Shown here in pieces: positions 41,876 to 51,890 of a stretch of DNA of 64,000 bases. Numbering within the stretch: the stretch's first letter is position 1; every line of letters begins with the position of its first letter. Origin of the DNA: Lepidostoma basale (lineage: Eukaryota > Arthropoda > Insecta > Trichoptera > Lepidostomatidae); the NCBI GenBank assembly GCA_022606425.2, contig JAHDVF020000046.1:124001-188000 (forward strand), given 5' to 3'. Below the pieces are notes generated by a model. The model saw only the letters and a list, made by a program, of their open reading frames with translations. It searched no databases and had not been told where the DNA came from. The translations under genes were made by a program, and so were the position numbers.

Positions 41876-42284
41876 TAAACCTACATCACTTTGGACGATG
41901 TATGGATGTTGCGGAAACAAAATAAATATGTGGGGAAGGAACAGTGTGACAGCAATAAATTCGCGTTCTTTAACTTGTTTAAAATGGTGGAAATTTTATC
42001 GGGTGAAACTTTAAATTAAATCCCCCACCCAATTGTCCTATCTCCATTATCTAAATTAAATAAGCGGTCCCGTTGGGGGAGTACTTTATTTTTTAGTAAT
42101 AAAATAAATTAAGAATGCATCACTTGGCCCCGGAGCCGATAGGAAAACGTTTGTATCACAGATCAAGAGATGTTTGAGAGAACTCTGGCGCATTCATTCG
42201 GAAATACACAATTGCTCCTAGTTTAAAGGATTCAAGTGATAAAGGAAACTAGGGGTTCGGCCAAAAAATATTTTTATAACAATG
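41876..42284. other. No recognisable feature
   Basis: A LINE-C-like scrap (ATGTATGGATGTTGCGG) at about 41897; otherwise nothing. Confidence 0.4.
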
Positions 42285-42671
42285 CGCTAAAGGCGGGGTA
42301 GCCTTTCACATTGAGTTAAAAAGATGTTCTGCTTAATGCTTAATAATGATAAATCTCCATAGATGGCGTTAGTATGTAGATTATATATATAGTAATCTTA
42401 AAAAGATTAACATATGTAATCAAAATCTTCATAGATGGCACATTGAAACTGACATGTGAAATCTGGCATAGGACTTTAACATATATACAACTTACGAAAA
42501 TTTGTCGACATGGTCATAAAGAAAGGTGGAATGGGGAATGTTGTAATTACATAAAGCGTGCGCTTAACCCAACCAATGACAGGTCATAAGTCTTGTAAAC
42601 ACCTTGATCAACCATATTCTCTCAACCATAGTCTCTATTGAGATACAATTAAAAATTATTTATTTCAATTG
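42285..42671 (+). mobile_element. Family I repeat
   Basis: AGCCTTTCACATTGAGTTAA at the 5' end, the common blocks, and TCTCTATTGAGATACAATTA at the end; contains a duplicated ATAGATGGC segment. Confidence 0.7.
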
Positions 42672-42714
42672 TTTGGATGCCGTTCACAATGGAGTTCTGG
42701 TCCCAACACTTATT
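42672..42714 (+). mobile_element. LINE-C piece before LINE-P
   Basis: CCGTTCACAATGGAGTTCTG, CCCAACACTTAT: the region coding VHNGVLVPTL, broken by LINE-P and resumed at 43022. Confidence 0.62.
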
Positions 42715-43021
42715 TTTCAATTTATTCAAACTATTCAAAAAATTATAAACATTACAGAATAACAAATCCAAATCGTTTATAATCACAATATACAAAAATA
42801 AAATTAACATTTTTTTTTAAATAATTACAAATAATATAATAAGAAAACAAATGAGAGCAAGTATATAAAATAAAAACAAAAGACAATTTAAAAAATATAT
42901 ATTCGAGAACAGTTAGATAAAGATAAACATTTTTGCACAATAAGAAGAGAAGCAAATAGCAATTTAATACATATAAGAGATAGGATGCTTTCTGAGGGTA
43001 GCCTCACTCTCATGTTTTCAT
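42715..43021 (-). mobile_element. LINE-P 3' end inserted in LINE-C
   Basis: Same 3' UTR as 21114-21483 (ATTACAGAATAACAAATCCA, AGAAAACAAATGAGAGCAAG, GCTTTCTGAGGGTAG). CTTAT may be a short target duplication. Confidence 0.7.
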
Positions 43022-43140
43022 CTTATGTATAGAAGCGAAGTATGGAACTGGCAGAAAAAGGATGAGAGCAGAATAAATGCGGTAGATATGTGAGGTCCCT
43101 AAGACGTGTGTGTGATAGAACAATGTACGACATAATTTCA
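43022..43140 (+). mobile_element. LINE-C piece after LINE-P
   Basis: TATGTATAGAAGCGAAGTAT through GGTAGATATGTGAGGTCC (an MRSLRR equivalent, frame broken) to about 43140, diverged. Confidence 0.6.
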
Positions 43141-43189
43141 CCTAACCTAAGATTTGAATTAGATTTATGAAACATTTTAATAATACGGT

Positions 43190-43206
43190 GAAAGTAGAAT
43201 AAATGA
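43190..43206 (+). mobile_element. LINE-C target of LINE-U (left side)
   Basis: TGAAAGTAGAATAAATG is the LINE-C sequence that resumes as AATAAATGCAGTAGAAATGA after LINE-U. AATAAATG is the likely target duplication. Confidence 0.6.
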
Positions 43207-45188
43207 GAATAAATAAATTCAAGAACAGTGCCAATTTTCCACTCTGGTATAATACTCCTCTAATTAAACTCACAAAAGAGAAGATCAAGTATCATAAACG
43301 ATTCACAAGGTACAAAAATCCTCTTGACTATTATACCTTCTCATTGCTGAGAACCCGCCAGAAACGCATGGCCAGGGAGTGCTTGTCTCAATACATTCAT
43401 TCTACAGAGCTGAATATTGCGAATAATCCGAAATACTTTTGGAATTATGTTAAAAGTAAGCGTAAGAATAATAATTCTCTTCCTAAGACAATGTGTGTTG
43501 GTGGAAGTATTTCAATGTGCGGTGGTAATAATATCTGCAATGCATTTTCAAATTACTTTCAATCCGTGTTTGTTGACGAAACCACCCCTGTCACCCCCAA
43601 TCCCTGCGAGTCCTCTATCATCAATACTATCGCTGGCTGCCCCACTGACAGACCTACACTCGCCAGATACTTATCAGCCGTTGATATCAACAAAGGTGCT
43701 GGAAGCGATGGAATACCACCAATATATCTGTCCAACTGTGCTAAATCGCTCTCTGAACCACTTTCCATTATATTCACTCGTTCTCTGTCTGAAGGCTGCT
43801 TTCCAGATAAATGGAAAGAAGCCTTAATAACTCCAGTTCACAAATCAGGATCCAAAAACGACATTGAAAACTATCGCCCTATCTCCATTCTATCTACCAT
43901 AAGTAAGATCTTCGAGCGTATTATATATGACAATCTATATCCTTCTCTTAAATGTATTTTGAGCGAACAACAACATGGTTTTCTCCGTAATAAATCTGTC
44001 CTATCAAATTTGATACCATTTACAGATTATGCTATATCGAACATGCACCGCGGACTCCAGACTGATGTCATATATACTGACTATGCCAAAGCTTTCGATA
44101 GAGTAAACCACAATGTACTTTTGGCTAAATTGAGTGGACTAGAAATTCACGGTGATCTCCTTAGATGGATAAACTCCTATATAAAAAATCGTAGGCAAGC
44201 AGTGGTGACTGGTGGCTTTAAATCAAACTTCGTGGGAATACCTTCCGGGGTTCCCCAGGGCTCCCATCTAGGACCTCTTTTCTTCATCCTATATATACAC
44301 GACATTGGCAACTGCTTTCTCCACTCCAAGCATCTCCTTTTTGCTGATGATATGAAGGTCTTTCTGAAGGTTTCAGACACTTCTGACTGCCTTCGACTCC
44401 AGTCAGATCTTGACAGACTCTCTCATTACTGTATACTAAATAAATTATCCATAAATGCAAACAAATGTCATAAGCTTTCACTGACGCGTAAAATGAACCC
44501 TCACAAACATGTGTACTCCATCAATGGTTCCATAATATCCGATTCAGACCGCGTGAGAGATCTTGGAGTCACAATCGACCCTAAACTCACTTTCGTTAGT
44601 CATATTGATGACATGGTGGACAAATCTCTCAGAACGTTGGGATTTATACTACGCACATGCAAACCTTTCCAAAATATCACTGCCCTTAAAGTATTATTTA
44701 CAACCATGGTTCGCTCACGCCTTGAATATGTATCTCCCGTTTGGTCTCCTTATTATGCGGCACATATCCAACGCATTGAAAGAGTACAAAAAATGTTTAT
44801 TAAACATATTAATTTTTAAATGTGCAAGTCATTCTCTGATTACAAATCTGCCCTAATTTTTCACTCCTTGGACTCTCTTGAAAATAGACGTACTCTTCAT
44901 GATATGATGTTACTTCATAAAATAATTCATTTTAAAATTGACAATTCTGAACTTCTCAGCAAATTGTCACTCAATACCCCCATGTCTCGCACGAGACACA
45001 CCGCGAACCAAGTTTTCCACCTTCCTGTTTATCGCACAAATTACGCTCAGAGCGCGGCACTGTATCGAATCTGTGATATCTACAACAAACATTTTGGAGA
45101 CATTGACGTCTTTCATTTGAGCGAGCGAAATTTTAAAAAAGTGATCGGAGCAACATTTCGGCGCGGATGTGACCACGATGTAACATGA
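43203..45188 (+). pseudogene. LINE-U reverse transcriptase, one in-frame stop
   Basis: Open for 538 codons to TAA at 44817-44819, then open in the same frame to the family stop before 45188. A single nonsense codon between KHINF and MCKSF therefore separates RT from the last 122 codons. RT motifs in order: AVDINKGAGSDGIPPIYL, DIENYRPISILSTISK, QQHGFLR, DVIYTDYAKAFDRVNH (motif A Asp), GVPQGSHLGPLFFILYIHDI (motif B), HLLFADDMKVF (motif C, FADD), RVRDLGVTIDPKLTF. The later part has SRLEYVSPVWSPYY, the counterpart of the LINE-B motif SRLECGSVIWSPHE, and ends VFHLSERNFKKVIGATFRRG. First codons lie at the insertion junction, so the true N-terminus is lost. Jockey clade is judged by motif spacing. 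Confidence 0.9.
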
Positions 45189-45456
45189 TATTATAATACT
45201 TGTATATTACTTTTTATATTACTTTTTATTTTATTTTATCTTAATTTAATTTTTATTTCCAGTACTATAAGTATTTTAACTCTTAAATATTATGTATACT
45301 TTATTTTGTCTTAGTTTAACTTCAATGTTTCTCACTATCATTTGTTGATTGTTAACTATTATTTTTAATCTGTGGTAGCATGTAATTGGCCTTATTTTAA
45401 TTATTCTGAATGTTTCTTTTATATATATATGTTATTGATATCGCTGTATGTTACCC

Positions 45457-45487
<31 letters not shown>
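43207..45487 (+). mobile_element. LINE-U (jockey clade), 5'-truncated, best-preserved LINE
   Basis: About 2.3 kb: reverse transcriptase ORF, C-terminal region, 3' UTR and a TAAA-repeat tail (45461-45487). Inserted in a LINE-C copy. The endonuclease half is missing (5' truncation), so it cannot move by itself. Confidence 0.88.
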
Positions 45488-45917
45488 ATGCAGTAGAAAT
45501 GAGATCTCTAAGACGAATGTGTGGCAAATCTGTTTATGATAGAGTGACAAATGCAAGTATAAGAAGTGAATGTGGTGCGAATGAAAGTGTTATGAACAAA
45601 ATAAGGAAAGGGTCATTAAGATGGTTTGGACACATGGAAAGAATGAGTGAAGACAGAATGGTAAAGAAGGTATATGTAAACGGCGTGAACGGAGCTAGAA
45701 ATAGAGGAAGGCCGAGGAAAACGTGGCACGATCAAATCAATCAAATATTGAATGTCGGTCACGTGAGGAGTCGGAAAAATCGACGTGCGTGCATGACAAG
45801 ATGTATGAATGTAGAGGAATCGAGAGAAGTATGTCAGCACAGAACAGTGTGGCGTTCCATTCTTTCTGCCTACACCTCCGGGGAGACGGCGTGATGGTAA
45901 GTTAGTTAGTTAGTAAT
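45488..45917 (+). mobile_element. LINE-C 3' fragment (right side of LINE-U target)
   Basis: Open frame 45499-45894: MRSLRRMCGKSVYDRVTNAS, GSLRWFGHMERMSEDRMVKK, RNRGRPRKTWHDQINQILNV, RKNRRACMTRCMNVEESREV, LSAYTSGETA. The hairpin is CACCTCCGGGG. Tail GTTAG repeats. Confidence 0.86.
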
Positions 45918-45984
45918 AAAAACGTCTGTTTTTCTAGAAGTTATTGTATATTTTATTAGTATTATTATTTAATTTATCAATGAA
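45918..45984 (+). mobile_element. PLE-G arm
   Basis: AAAACGTCTGTTTTTCTAGA and the following AT-rich block; no ribozyme core retained. Confidence 0.45.
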
Positions 45985-46339
45985 AGCGAAAACGGCCGTT
46001 CACAATGGAGTTCTAGTCCCAACCCTTTTGTAGGAAGCGAAGTACGGAACTGGCAGAAGAAGGATGAGAGCAGAATAAATGCGGTAGAGATGAGGTCCCT
46101 AAGACGTATGTGTGGTAGAACGATGTACGCCATAATTTTAAATGCTGATATAAGAAACGAGTGTAGAGTGGAAGAAGGTATTATGAACAAAATTATGAAA
46201 AATCGCTGCGTTGGTTTGGACATATGGAGCGAATGAAGAGAGAAAGTATAGGCAAAAAGTATACGTTAACGATGTGAATGGAGTACGGAGTCGAGGTAGA
46301 CCGAGGAAAACGTGGCTTGATCAAAATAATCTAATTTTA
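45985..46339 (+). mobile_element. LINE-C internal part, split by PLE-G
   Basis: VHNGVLVPTL, MRSLRRMCGRTMYAIILNAD, MNKIMKN; frameshifted. It belongs to a subfamily with GAGGTCCCTAAGACG, also seen at 43090. Continues at 46558. Confidence 0.72.
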
Positions 46340-46557
46340 AAATAATTAATAGAAATTTTATTATATTTTATGGGAATGACATGTTTCGCCCTTCTAAGGC
46401 ATAACCAAATGTCACCAATCACATATGATAATGCCTTAGAAAGGCGAAACATGTCATTCCCATAAAATATAATAAAACTTCTAGAAAACTGTCGTTTTCA
46501 TTCGTATTAATTATTAAATATGCAGTTTTACATCATTGCTCAAGAAACAATAAAGAA
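46340..46557. mobile_element. PLE-G palindromic pair inserted in LINE-C
   Basis: CATGTTTCGCCCTTCTAAGG faces CCTTAGAAAGGCGAAACATG, then TTCTAGAAAACTGTCG, CTCAAGAAACAATAAA. Left arm truncated. AATTTTA on both sides may be the target duplication. Confidence 0.72.
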
Positions 46558-46722
46558 ATTTTATAGGTTGGTCATGTTAGAAGTCAGAGGAATCGACGTG
46601 CGTGTATGACTCGTTGTATGAATGTGGAGGAAGCTAGAGAGGTGGGTCAGGATAGAGAAGTGTATCGGTCCATTCTCTCTGCTTACCCCTATGGGAAACG
46701 GCGTGATGGTTTGTTGTTGTTG
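46558..46722 (+). mobile_element. LINE-C 3' end with GTT tail
   Basis: VGHVRSQRNRRACMTRCMN, LSAYPYGKRRDG, then GATGGTTTGTTGTTGTTG. Confidence 0.75.
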
Positions 46723-46794
46723 TTTTGATGTGCTTGAAACTCGAAAACTGAAGGTTTGGTCGACTTTGTGCCGTTTCCAGGAGCGCTAATTCCA

Positions 46795-46860
46795 ATCAAT
46801 TATAATAAAACTTCTAGAAAACAAACGTTTTCATTCGTATTAATTATATTATTGAAGAAA
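46795..46860 (+). mobile_element. PLE-G arm
   Basis: TTCTAGAAAACAAACGTTTT, CATTCGTATTAATTAT. Confidence 0.45.
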
Positions 46861-46885
46861 AACGAAGTGTGGGGAAAATAATCAA

Positions 46886-46960
46886 TTCTAACTAACTAAC
46901 TAACCATCACACCGCCTCTCCGAAGGGGTAGGCAGAAATCATGGGCTTCCGGTCCTCTCT
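46886..46960 (-). mobile_element. LINE-C 3' end, short
   Basis: CTAAC repeats, CCATCACACCGCCTCTCC, GAAGGGGTAGGCAGAAATC; the body changes at about 46942. Confidence 0.6.
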
Positions 46961-47435
46961 TTTATGTTTTATAGTCAGGACATCCGGTGTCTTCCCACAT
47001 TCTATTTGTAACAGATAACCAAAAATATATTTTTTGTTAAACTTTCGAAAATCATGATTTGAAAGTTTAAATAAGTTTCTTTTTGGACAGATTTAATTAT
47101 TACGCATTTCCACGATATAATTTATTCATAAAAAGATCAAAACCACCTCCCGAAAACCTTTTCCCAGACTCCAGGAATAGGGGGAGGAATGTCTTAAAAA
47201 TACTGAAAAAGCAAAATCAAAATTCCCTTTTAAGGAGCGAGTAATAAATACGTTTAAATACGAAATGAAAAGCCGGGAATTTTCATGACTGAAATTTTTC
47301 TAGAAAATACAGCAATAAATTTTTTGTAAGAAGCTGCTATTTTTAACTTCAACATTTGTCCGCTTATGTACATACAAAATCAGATAAGATTTTTTTACTT
47401 GATTTATCATGAAACTTTAAAAATATATTTTTATA
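46961..47435. other. No recognisable feature
   Basis: AT-rich, unique-looking. Confidence 0.45.
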
Positions 47436-47880
47436 TCAAATCAAATATAATCAGTTGTTTAACTCAACAGATATTACAAACAACATACATATTTAAGGCA
47501 TCTATTGAGTACAGATAAAATATTATATGTATACAACATAATACCAGGAACGCATGAAAGATGGTTAGACATTAGGAAAATATGATACTTTCTAAAGTCA
47601 AGAGTATTTGTCTTGTGATGCCTTCACTAATATGAAAGACGTCAATCACCGAGGAAACCGCTTTCAGCAGACTAATTGCTCATCCCACCGGTGTCACCAG
47701 AGGCAGATAGATTCTGGCGGCCGGTAGGTAAAACAATGTGCTATCGCTGTCGGAGATATCTATCAGGGACAAAAATACCAAATTCCTCCAGCACGACCGA
47801 GTTCTCGAAATATCCTCTGATTAATCTAAAGAAATGGGTTATTAGATGCCCATCTTTTTGAAGCTGTCGAAAATTGGTTA
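47436..47880 (-). mobile_element. LINE-B 3' end
   Basis: AATCAAAT-type tail at 47436. The minus strand encodes LQKDGHLITHFFRLIRGYFE, FGIFVPDRYLRQR and LFYLPAARI-type blocks with frame breaks. Confidence 0.75.
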
Positions 47881-48115
47881 CTGATAAATGTACTTCTCTT
47901 GAGAGGTGGATTCCCATCCGTTCTTCCATATTTTAGGAGGTCTTCTACCAAGACGACTCCCGTGAGTCTTAAGTAGCGCAATATAGGGGAGTCTGGTGGT
48001 ATCCATTCTTTGGACCAGGGTTACCAGTACCTTCTTCGATGTCTACTCCATCTACCGATATCCTCATTCTCATATATCCTTCGTAATTCCTATTCCGGTG
48101 TAAGTTAAAATATAT
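47881..48115 (-). mobile_element. LINE-K2 fragment
   Basis: Parallels 1985-2230 (GAGGTGGATTCCCATCCG, ATATTTTAGGAGGTCTTC) and ends at a degraded IRRIYEN-like block. Confidence 0.6.
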
Positions 48116-48440
48116 TATAGTTCGTTGTAATATTTTCATATCAAAATTTCATTTTCTGTAAATATATTTATAATTGATATTTATACAATATTTTGCATCA
48201 CAAAGAAGAGTTTGAAATTTATTTCACTTACTTTTTCTATTCCCCTTTGAAAATATAATTTCAACCTAATTGATCACTGAACAAGTCTCGATATCAACCA
48301 GTAAAAAAAATTCAATTCAGAATTGATTTAATTGTTTAACCACAGAGGAATAATGGAATTTTAATTCAATATTATTCACAAGTGATTCCCAACAATTTTC
48401 ATTCTTTAATCCGTTTCAAACTGGCGCCATTTGTCACTAT
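48116..48440. other. No recognisable feature
   Basis: Strongly AT-rich. Confidence 0.45.
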
Positions 48441-48654
48441 ACATAACACACTTTCTTCTTCTTCTTCTCAGTCGTATTCCTCATGATTGAGGGTCGTGTC
48501 CATCCTGTAAACTATTGACCATGACTTGCCATGTGCTCCTGTCACCCGTCAGTCTCCAGGCTGCAGCTAATGAGATACCAGTCAGATCCCTGATTTGATC
48601 GGACCAGAGCTTTGGTGGTCATCTCTGTGGTCGTTTTCTCACGCATTTTCAGTT
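48441..48654 (-). mobile_element. LINE-J 3' end (RTE-like)
   Basis: Minus strand: LTGDRSTWQVMVNSLQDGHD and an AAGAAGAAG-type 3' end at 48459. The inverse of 55975-56098 with more sequence. Confidence 0.6.
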
Positions 48655-48985
48655 TTTTTAAATATTATCGTTAAGATGATTAGGATGGTTTGGACACATG
48701 GAAAGAATGAATTAAGAAAGAATGGTAAAAAAAAGTATATATTAACGATCTATATGCAACTAGAAATAGAGGAAGGCCGAGGAAAACGTGGCGCAATCAA
48801 ATTAATAAAATATTGAATGTCGGCCACGTGAGGAGTCAGAGAAATCGACGCGCGTGCATGACACGATGTATGAATGTTGAGGAAGCGAGAGAAATATGTC
48901 AGGAAAGAAAAAGGTGGCAGTCCATTCTTTCTGACTACCCATTCGTGGAGACAGTGTAATGGTTAGTTAGTTAGTTAGGTAGTTA
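48655..48985 (+). mobile_element. LINE-C 3' fragment
   Basis: MVWTHGKNELRKNGKK is a shifted reading of the HMERMNEERMVKK block; then RGRPRKTWRNQINKILNVGH, RACMTRCMNVEEAREICQ. Hairpin degraded (CCCATTCGTGG). Long TTAG tail. Confidence 0.75.
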
Positions 48986-49074
48986 GTTTTAAAATATTAT
49001 AATAATATTTTTTTTAATAATAAAATAGTCATTAAGATTAAGAATTAAATTTTAAGTGACTGAACCTTAAAGTC

Positions 49075-49465
49075 AATGTTATGAACCAATTGGAGGCCTT
49101 TGAGATGTGGATACACCGAAGGATGTTACGCATCTCCTGGACTGACATGGTCAGCAACACAAACGTTCTCCATAGAGCCAGGGTTGACAGAGAGTTGCTG
49201 AGCAACATCAAAGTCCGTAAGGTGTCCTACTTGGGCCATGTTCTGAGAGGCGAAAAGTACGCACTGTTACATCTGATCTTGGAGGGTAAGATCGACGAGG
49301 TGTTGGGAGAAGGCGGGTTTCCTGGCTGAGAAACATCCGAGAGTGGACGGGGCTGAGGACCGTGGGGGAGCTGTTCCGAACTGCCCAGGACAGGGAGACC
49401 TATTCAAGGGTGATAATTAACGTTGGGGAGACCTGACAGGACACGGAAAGAAGAAGAAGTGATAA
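49075..49465 (+). mobile_element. LINE-A 3' fragment
   Basis: Frame 49081-49329: LEAFEMWIHRRMLRISWTDM, VSNTNVLHRARVDRELLSNI, YLGHVLRGEKYALLHLILEG. After a frameshift at about 49310: SWLRNIREWTGLRTVGELFR and TAQDRE. Ends GGAGACCTGACAGGACACGG with GAAGAAGAAG. Confidence 0.8.
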
Positions 49466-49499
49466 AGAAAGTATACGTTAACGATGTAAACGGGACAAA

Positions 49500-49590
49500 A
49501 AACTACGACCTTCGTTGCAGAGTACTTAGAGCTCTGACTGCTATACGGAAGGTCCCGGGATCGATGACAATATGATTGTCACCCGGTCGA
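49500..49590 (+). mobile_element. SINE-1 head, truncated
   Basis: CGACCTTCGTTGCAGAGT, GGTCCCGGGATCGATG, ATGATTGTCACCC. Confidence 0.6.
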
Positions 49591-49621
49591 TTGTTGTTTC
49601 CAATATCCCGCCGCCAAAGAT

Positions 49622-49874
49622 TAAATAATTCAAGAATTAATTGTATCTCAATAGAGACGAAGATGCAAATTGGAAACAGAATATGGTTGATCAAGGTGTT
49701 TACAGGACTTACGACCTGTCACTGGTTGAGTTAAGCGCACGCTTTATGTAATACAACATTCCCCATTCCACATTTTTTTTTCGTATGACCACCATGTCTG
49801 ACAAACTTTTGGAAGTTGTATATATGTTAATCTGTAAGACTACTCTTTACGTGGTAGTTTTTTTACAATCTACA
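49622..49874 (-). mobile_element. Family I, split by TA-flanked element
   Basis: TGTATCTCAATAGAGACGAA, GTTGATCAAGGTGTTTACAG, CTTTTGGAAGTTGTATATAT. Continues at 50466 as TACTAACGTCATCTATGAAG. Confidence 0.7.
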
Positions 49875-49876
49875 TA

Positions 49877-50465
49877 GGGTCGAAGTACCAATATTTGACC
49901 GCCCCCCAGTAAATGACCCTTGGTTAATAAAACAATATATAATAAGAATTCCTTTATGTGTCCAGTCAAAAAACTTTAATCCCAAGAAACTATGACAAAA
50001 GAGGTAGGCAGAGACAACTGTTGGTAAGAAACAAAACTTGAACTGTGCCTTGTCAAACGATAAAAGTGCGTCTTCCCGTTGTTGTTCTGAGATTGTTAGT
50101 AGTTTTTTATAAGGAAAAGTGTGGTTAGTGTTTTTTTTTAATGTTATTTCTAACGCAATTCTTTGAATATTTACATATTTTTACATGTTAGGGTGTTTCA
50201 TAATGTGACAGTGTAACAAAATCTATGTATTGTATCAATATAACCTGAAGTGGTCAATTACTGGTGATTGTGCTATTTTTTTAGAGAAATATAAATTTTA
50301 ATAGTAATACTCATATTTCAATAAAAAAGTTAGAGAATTCAGAGAAGTCAATGTGTTTTTTTTTTATTGGTTTTTTTTTTACACTGAAATAATGTAATTA
50401 ATGCCTTTAATGTGGATTTCAGTACAAGCTAAACCTTAAACGGTCATTCATTGGTGCTTTGACCC
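49877..50465. mobile_element. 589-bp inverted-repeat element with TA duplication
   Basis: Starts GGGTCGAAGTACCAAT and ends ATTGGTGCTTTGACCC, inverted with few differences, then TGACCG further in. TA flanks both sides (49875-49876, 50466-50467), and family I reads continuously across if it is removed. A TA duplication is typical of Tc1/mariner-type elements, but the terminus is not one I recognise. Confidence 0.75.
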
Positions 50466-50520
50466 TACTAACGTCATCTATGAAGATTTGTGTTTATTAA
50501 GCACTAAGCAGATAAAATAA
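50466..50520 (-). mobile_element. Family I continuation
   Basis: CTAACGTCATCTATGAAGAT and ATTAAGCACTAAGCAGA match the 5' end of the copy at 42285. Confidence 0.6.
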
Positions 50521-50552
50521 TTTGTTTTATGTGATTTCATCTGTTTTTACAG

Positions 50553-50806
50553 GTGAACGAGTCTGCGTCCGCTGCGAGAGTGAAGCGCTTCGCAAGAGTC
50601 TCCACTGGAGATGCCAGGGTCACGGCATGTCCTCAAGATCCACCAGGTTCTCCGCCCTCTCCGCCCCGCACTGCCACGGGAAGTGGCTCAGGCTCACGCC
50701 GGACCAGGACAACGATTCCTTCAGCAACCACGCGCACAACTCCAGCGAGAGCGCGTGCGCGTCCTCTGCCTGCTTGCAGAATGGCGCGCAGTTCATTTTC
50801 GTTTGA
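50553..50806 (+). CDS. SBSPON: SBSPON-like gene, terminal exon with stop codon
   Basis: The acceptor TTTCATCTGTTTTTACAG ends at 50552. The exon begins GT, completing Gly with the G at the end of the 40098-40174 exon. It then reads ERVCVRCESEALRKSLHWRC, QGHGMSSRSTRFSALSAPHC and HGKWLRLTPDQD, and ends QNGAQFIFV before TGA 50804-50806. The third codon position in this frame is strongly G or C in an AT-rich window, unlike the other two frames, which are also open. The match to vertebrate SBSPON is clear in order and spacing: EG-x-x-VCV-x-C, RC-x-G-x-G, P-x-C-x-GKW and a terminal FIF followed by a hydrophobic residue. The six-cysteine-rich end suggests a disulfide-bonded secreted domain. Upstream exons of the gene lie 10.4 and 42.5 kb away. 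Confidence 0.88.
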
Positions 50807-50908
50807 ATTTCGCGCCGGATTTTCTTTTTAAATTTGGAACGAGCCTGCGCGCGTCACGCGTTCGCCAATACCGTCTGGAAATCCATGTTCATCAGGCCGT
50901 AATATTGA

Positions 50909-50995
50909 ATTAAATGTGGGGCCAGTTTGATTTTATAGCTATCAAATTTCAAACATTTTTAAAATTTAACGTGAATTTTCGAAACAATTAATAAA
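50909..50995 (+). promoter_or_regulatory. Candidate polyadenylation signals of the SBSPON-like gene
   Basis: ATTAAA at about 50909 and AATAAA at 50990-50995, 103 and 184 bp after the stop codon. The cleavage site cannot be placed. Confidence 0.45.
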
Positions 50996-51724
50996 CATAA
51001 ACATTTTTGACAATGTTAATCATTAATATTGTTGCTACATAACAAATGGGGATGATTCTAGATTCTTTGAAAATGTTATGTAGAATTTTCAGTGTAGAGA
51101 GCTTATACAGCCAAATTTATATACCAGCACTTCAGAAATACAAATGAACAATATTATATTAAAATGTTTGTAACACGTTTATAAGGAGTAGTTATACAAA
51201 TCATAGTCGTATTTTACATTAATTTCGTATTTATAATCGAATTAAAATGAGATCACGGCACGAGACACGTAGTTATTTGACGGATTCCAATACAACATAC
51301 GGCCCCTTAACTCCATGTTGCAAATATTGTTTATGATGCTTTCGGCCTGGTAAATACTTTCAAGGCGGAATTGGTGTCGCGCGTGCGTAGTCGGGTTTCG
51401 TTTGTATTCTTAACGATTTGGAGTTGTTGTCGTTGGACATGATATTAATTATAAGAATATTTTTATGGTATGTGTATCGTAACGCTTTTTTGCATACTTC
51501 ATTACTTTTTATTTGTTTATTTTTTTCAGATAAAAAGATAAAAATATTGCTATTATTAAATAGTAACATAAATTATTTTGGCGATAGCTCTTGGGATTTG
51601 TAATCGTATTGAATTTTACAAATTGGGTGTATTAATATTGTTTATTGAAATGTCTTAGTATAAAATTAAAAACAATTTTAATGTGTCTTTATTGTAATAT
51701 ATATTTTAATTTGTTCTACTTAAT
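50996..51724. other. No recognisable feature downstream of the gene
   Basis: AT-rich, with no repeat match except short similarity near 51300; may include the 3' UTR end and intergenic DNA. Confidence 0.45.
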
Positions 51725-51890
51725 CTATAGTTTCGACAAGTTTCGGCGGCCTGCTGCTAACTTCTAGGTGGATGTTTTTTCTAGAAGATGTCAGCAAACC
51801 TACAGACGTAAGAGGAATAGCCATTAGAGCTGAACCTCTGTAAGCCAGAAGATTCAAGTCCAAATCCAAGTGATCGAAACCGGTAAAAAC
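51725..51890. mobile_element. PLE-S fragment with LINE-F 3' end inside
   Basis: GACAAGTTTCGGCGGCCTGC is a degraded GAAAC-type motif on the minus strand. 51798-51872 carries the LINE-F 3' UTR (GACGTAAGAGGAATAGCCAT, CTGAACCTCTGTAAGCCAG, AAGTCC repeats), then ATCGAAACCGGT. Confidence 0.6.

Noticed and set aside
43417..43827. 136-codon second frame inside LINE-U
   Set aside because: Shadow of the RT frame; no domain of its own.
50553..50913. The two other open frames over the terminal SBSPON-like exon
   Set aside because: Low third-position GC pattern and no homology; they are open because the exon is GC-rich.
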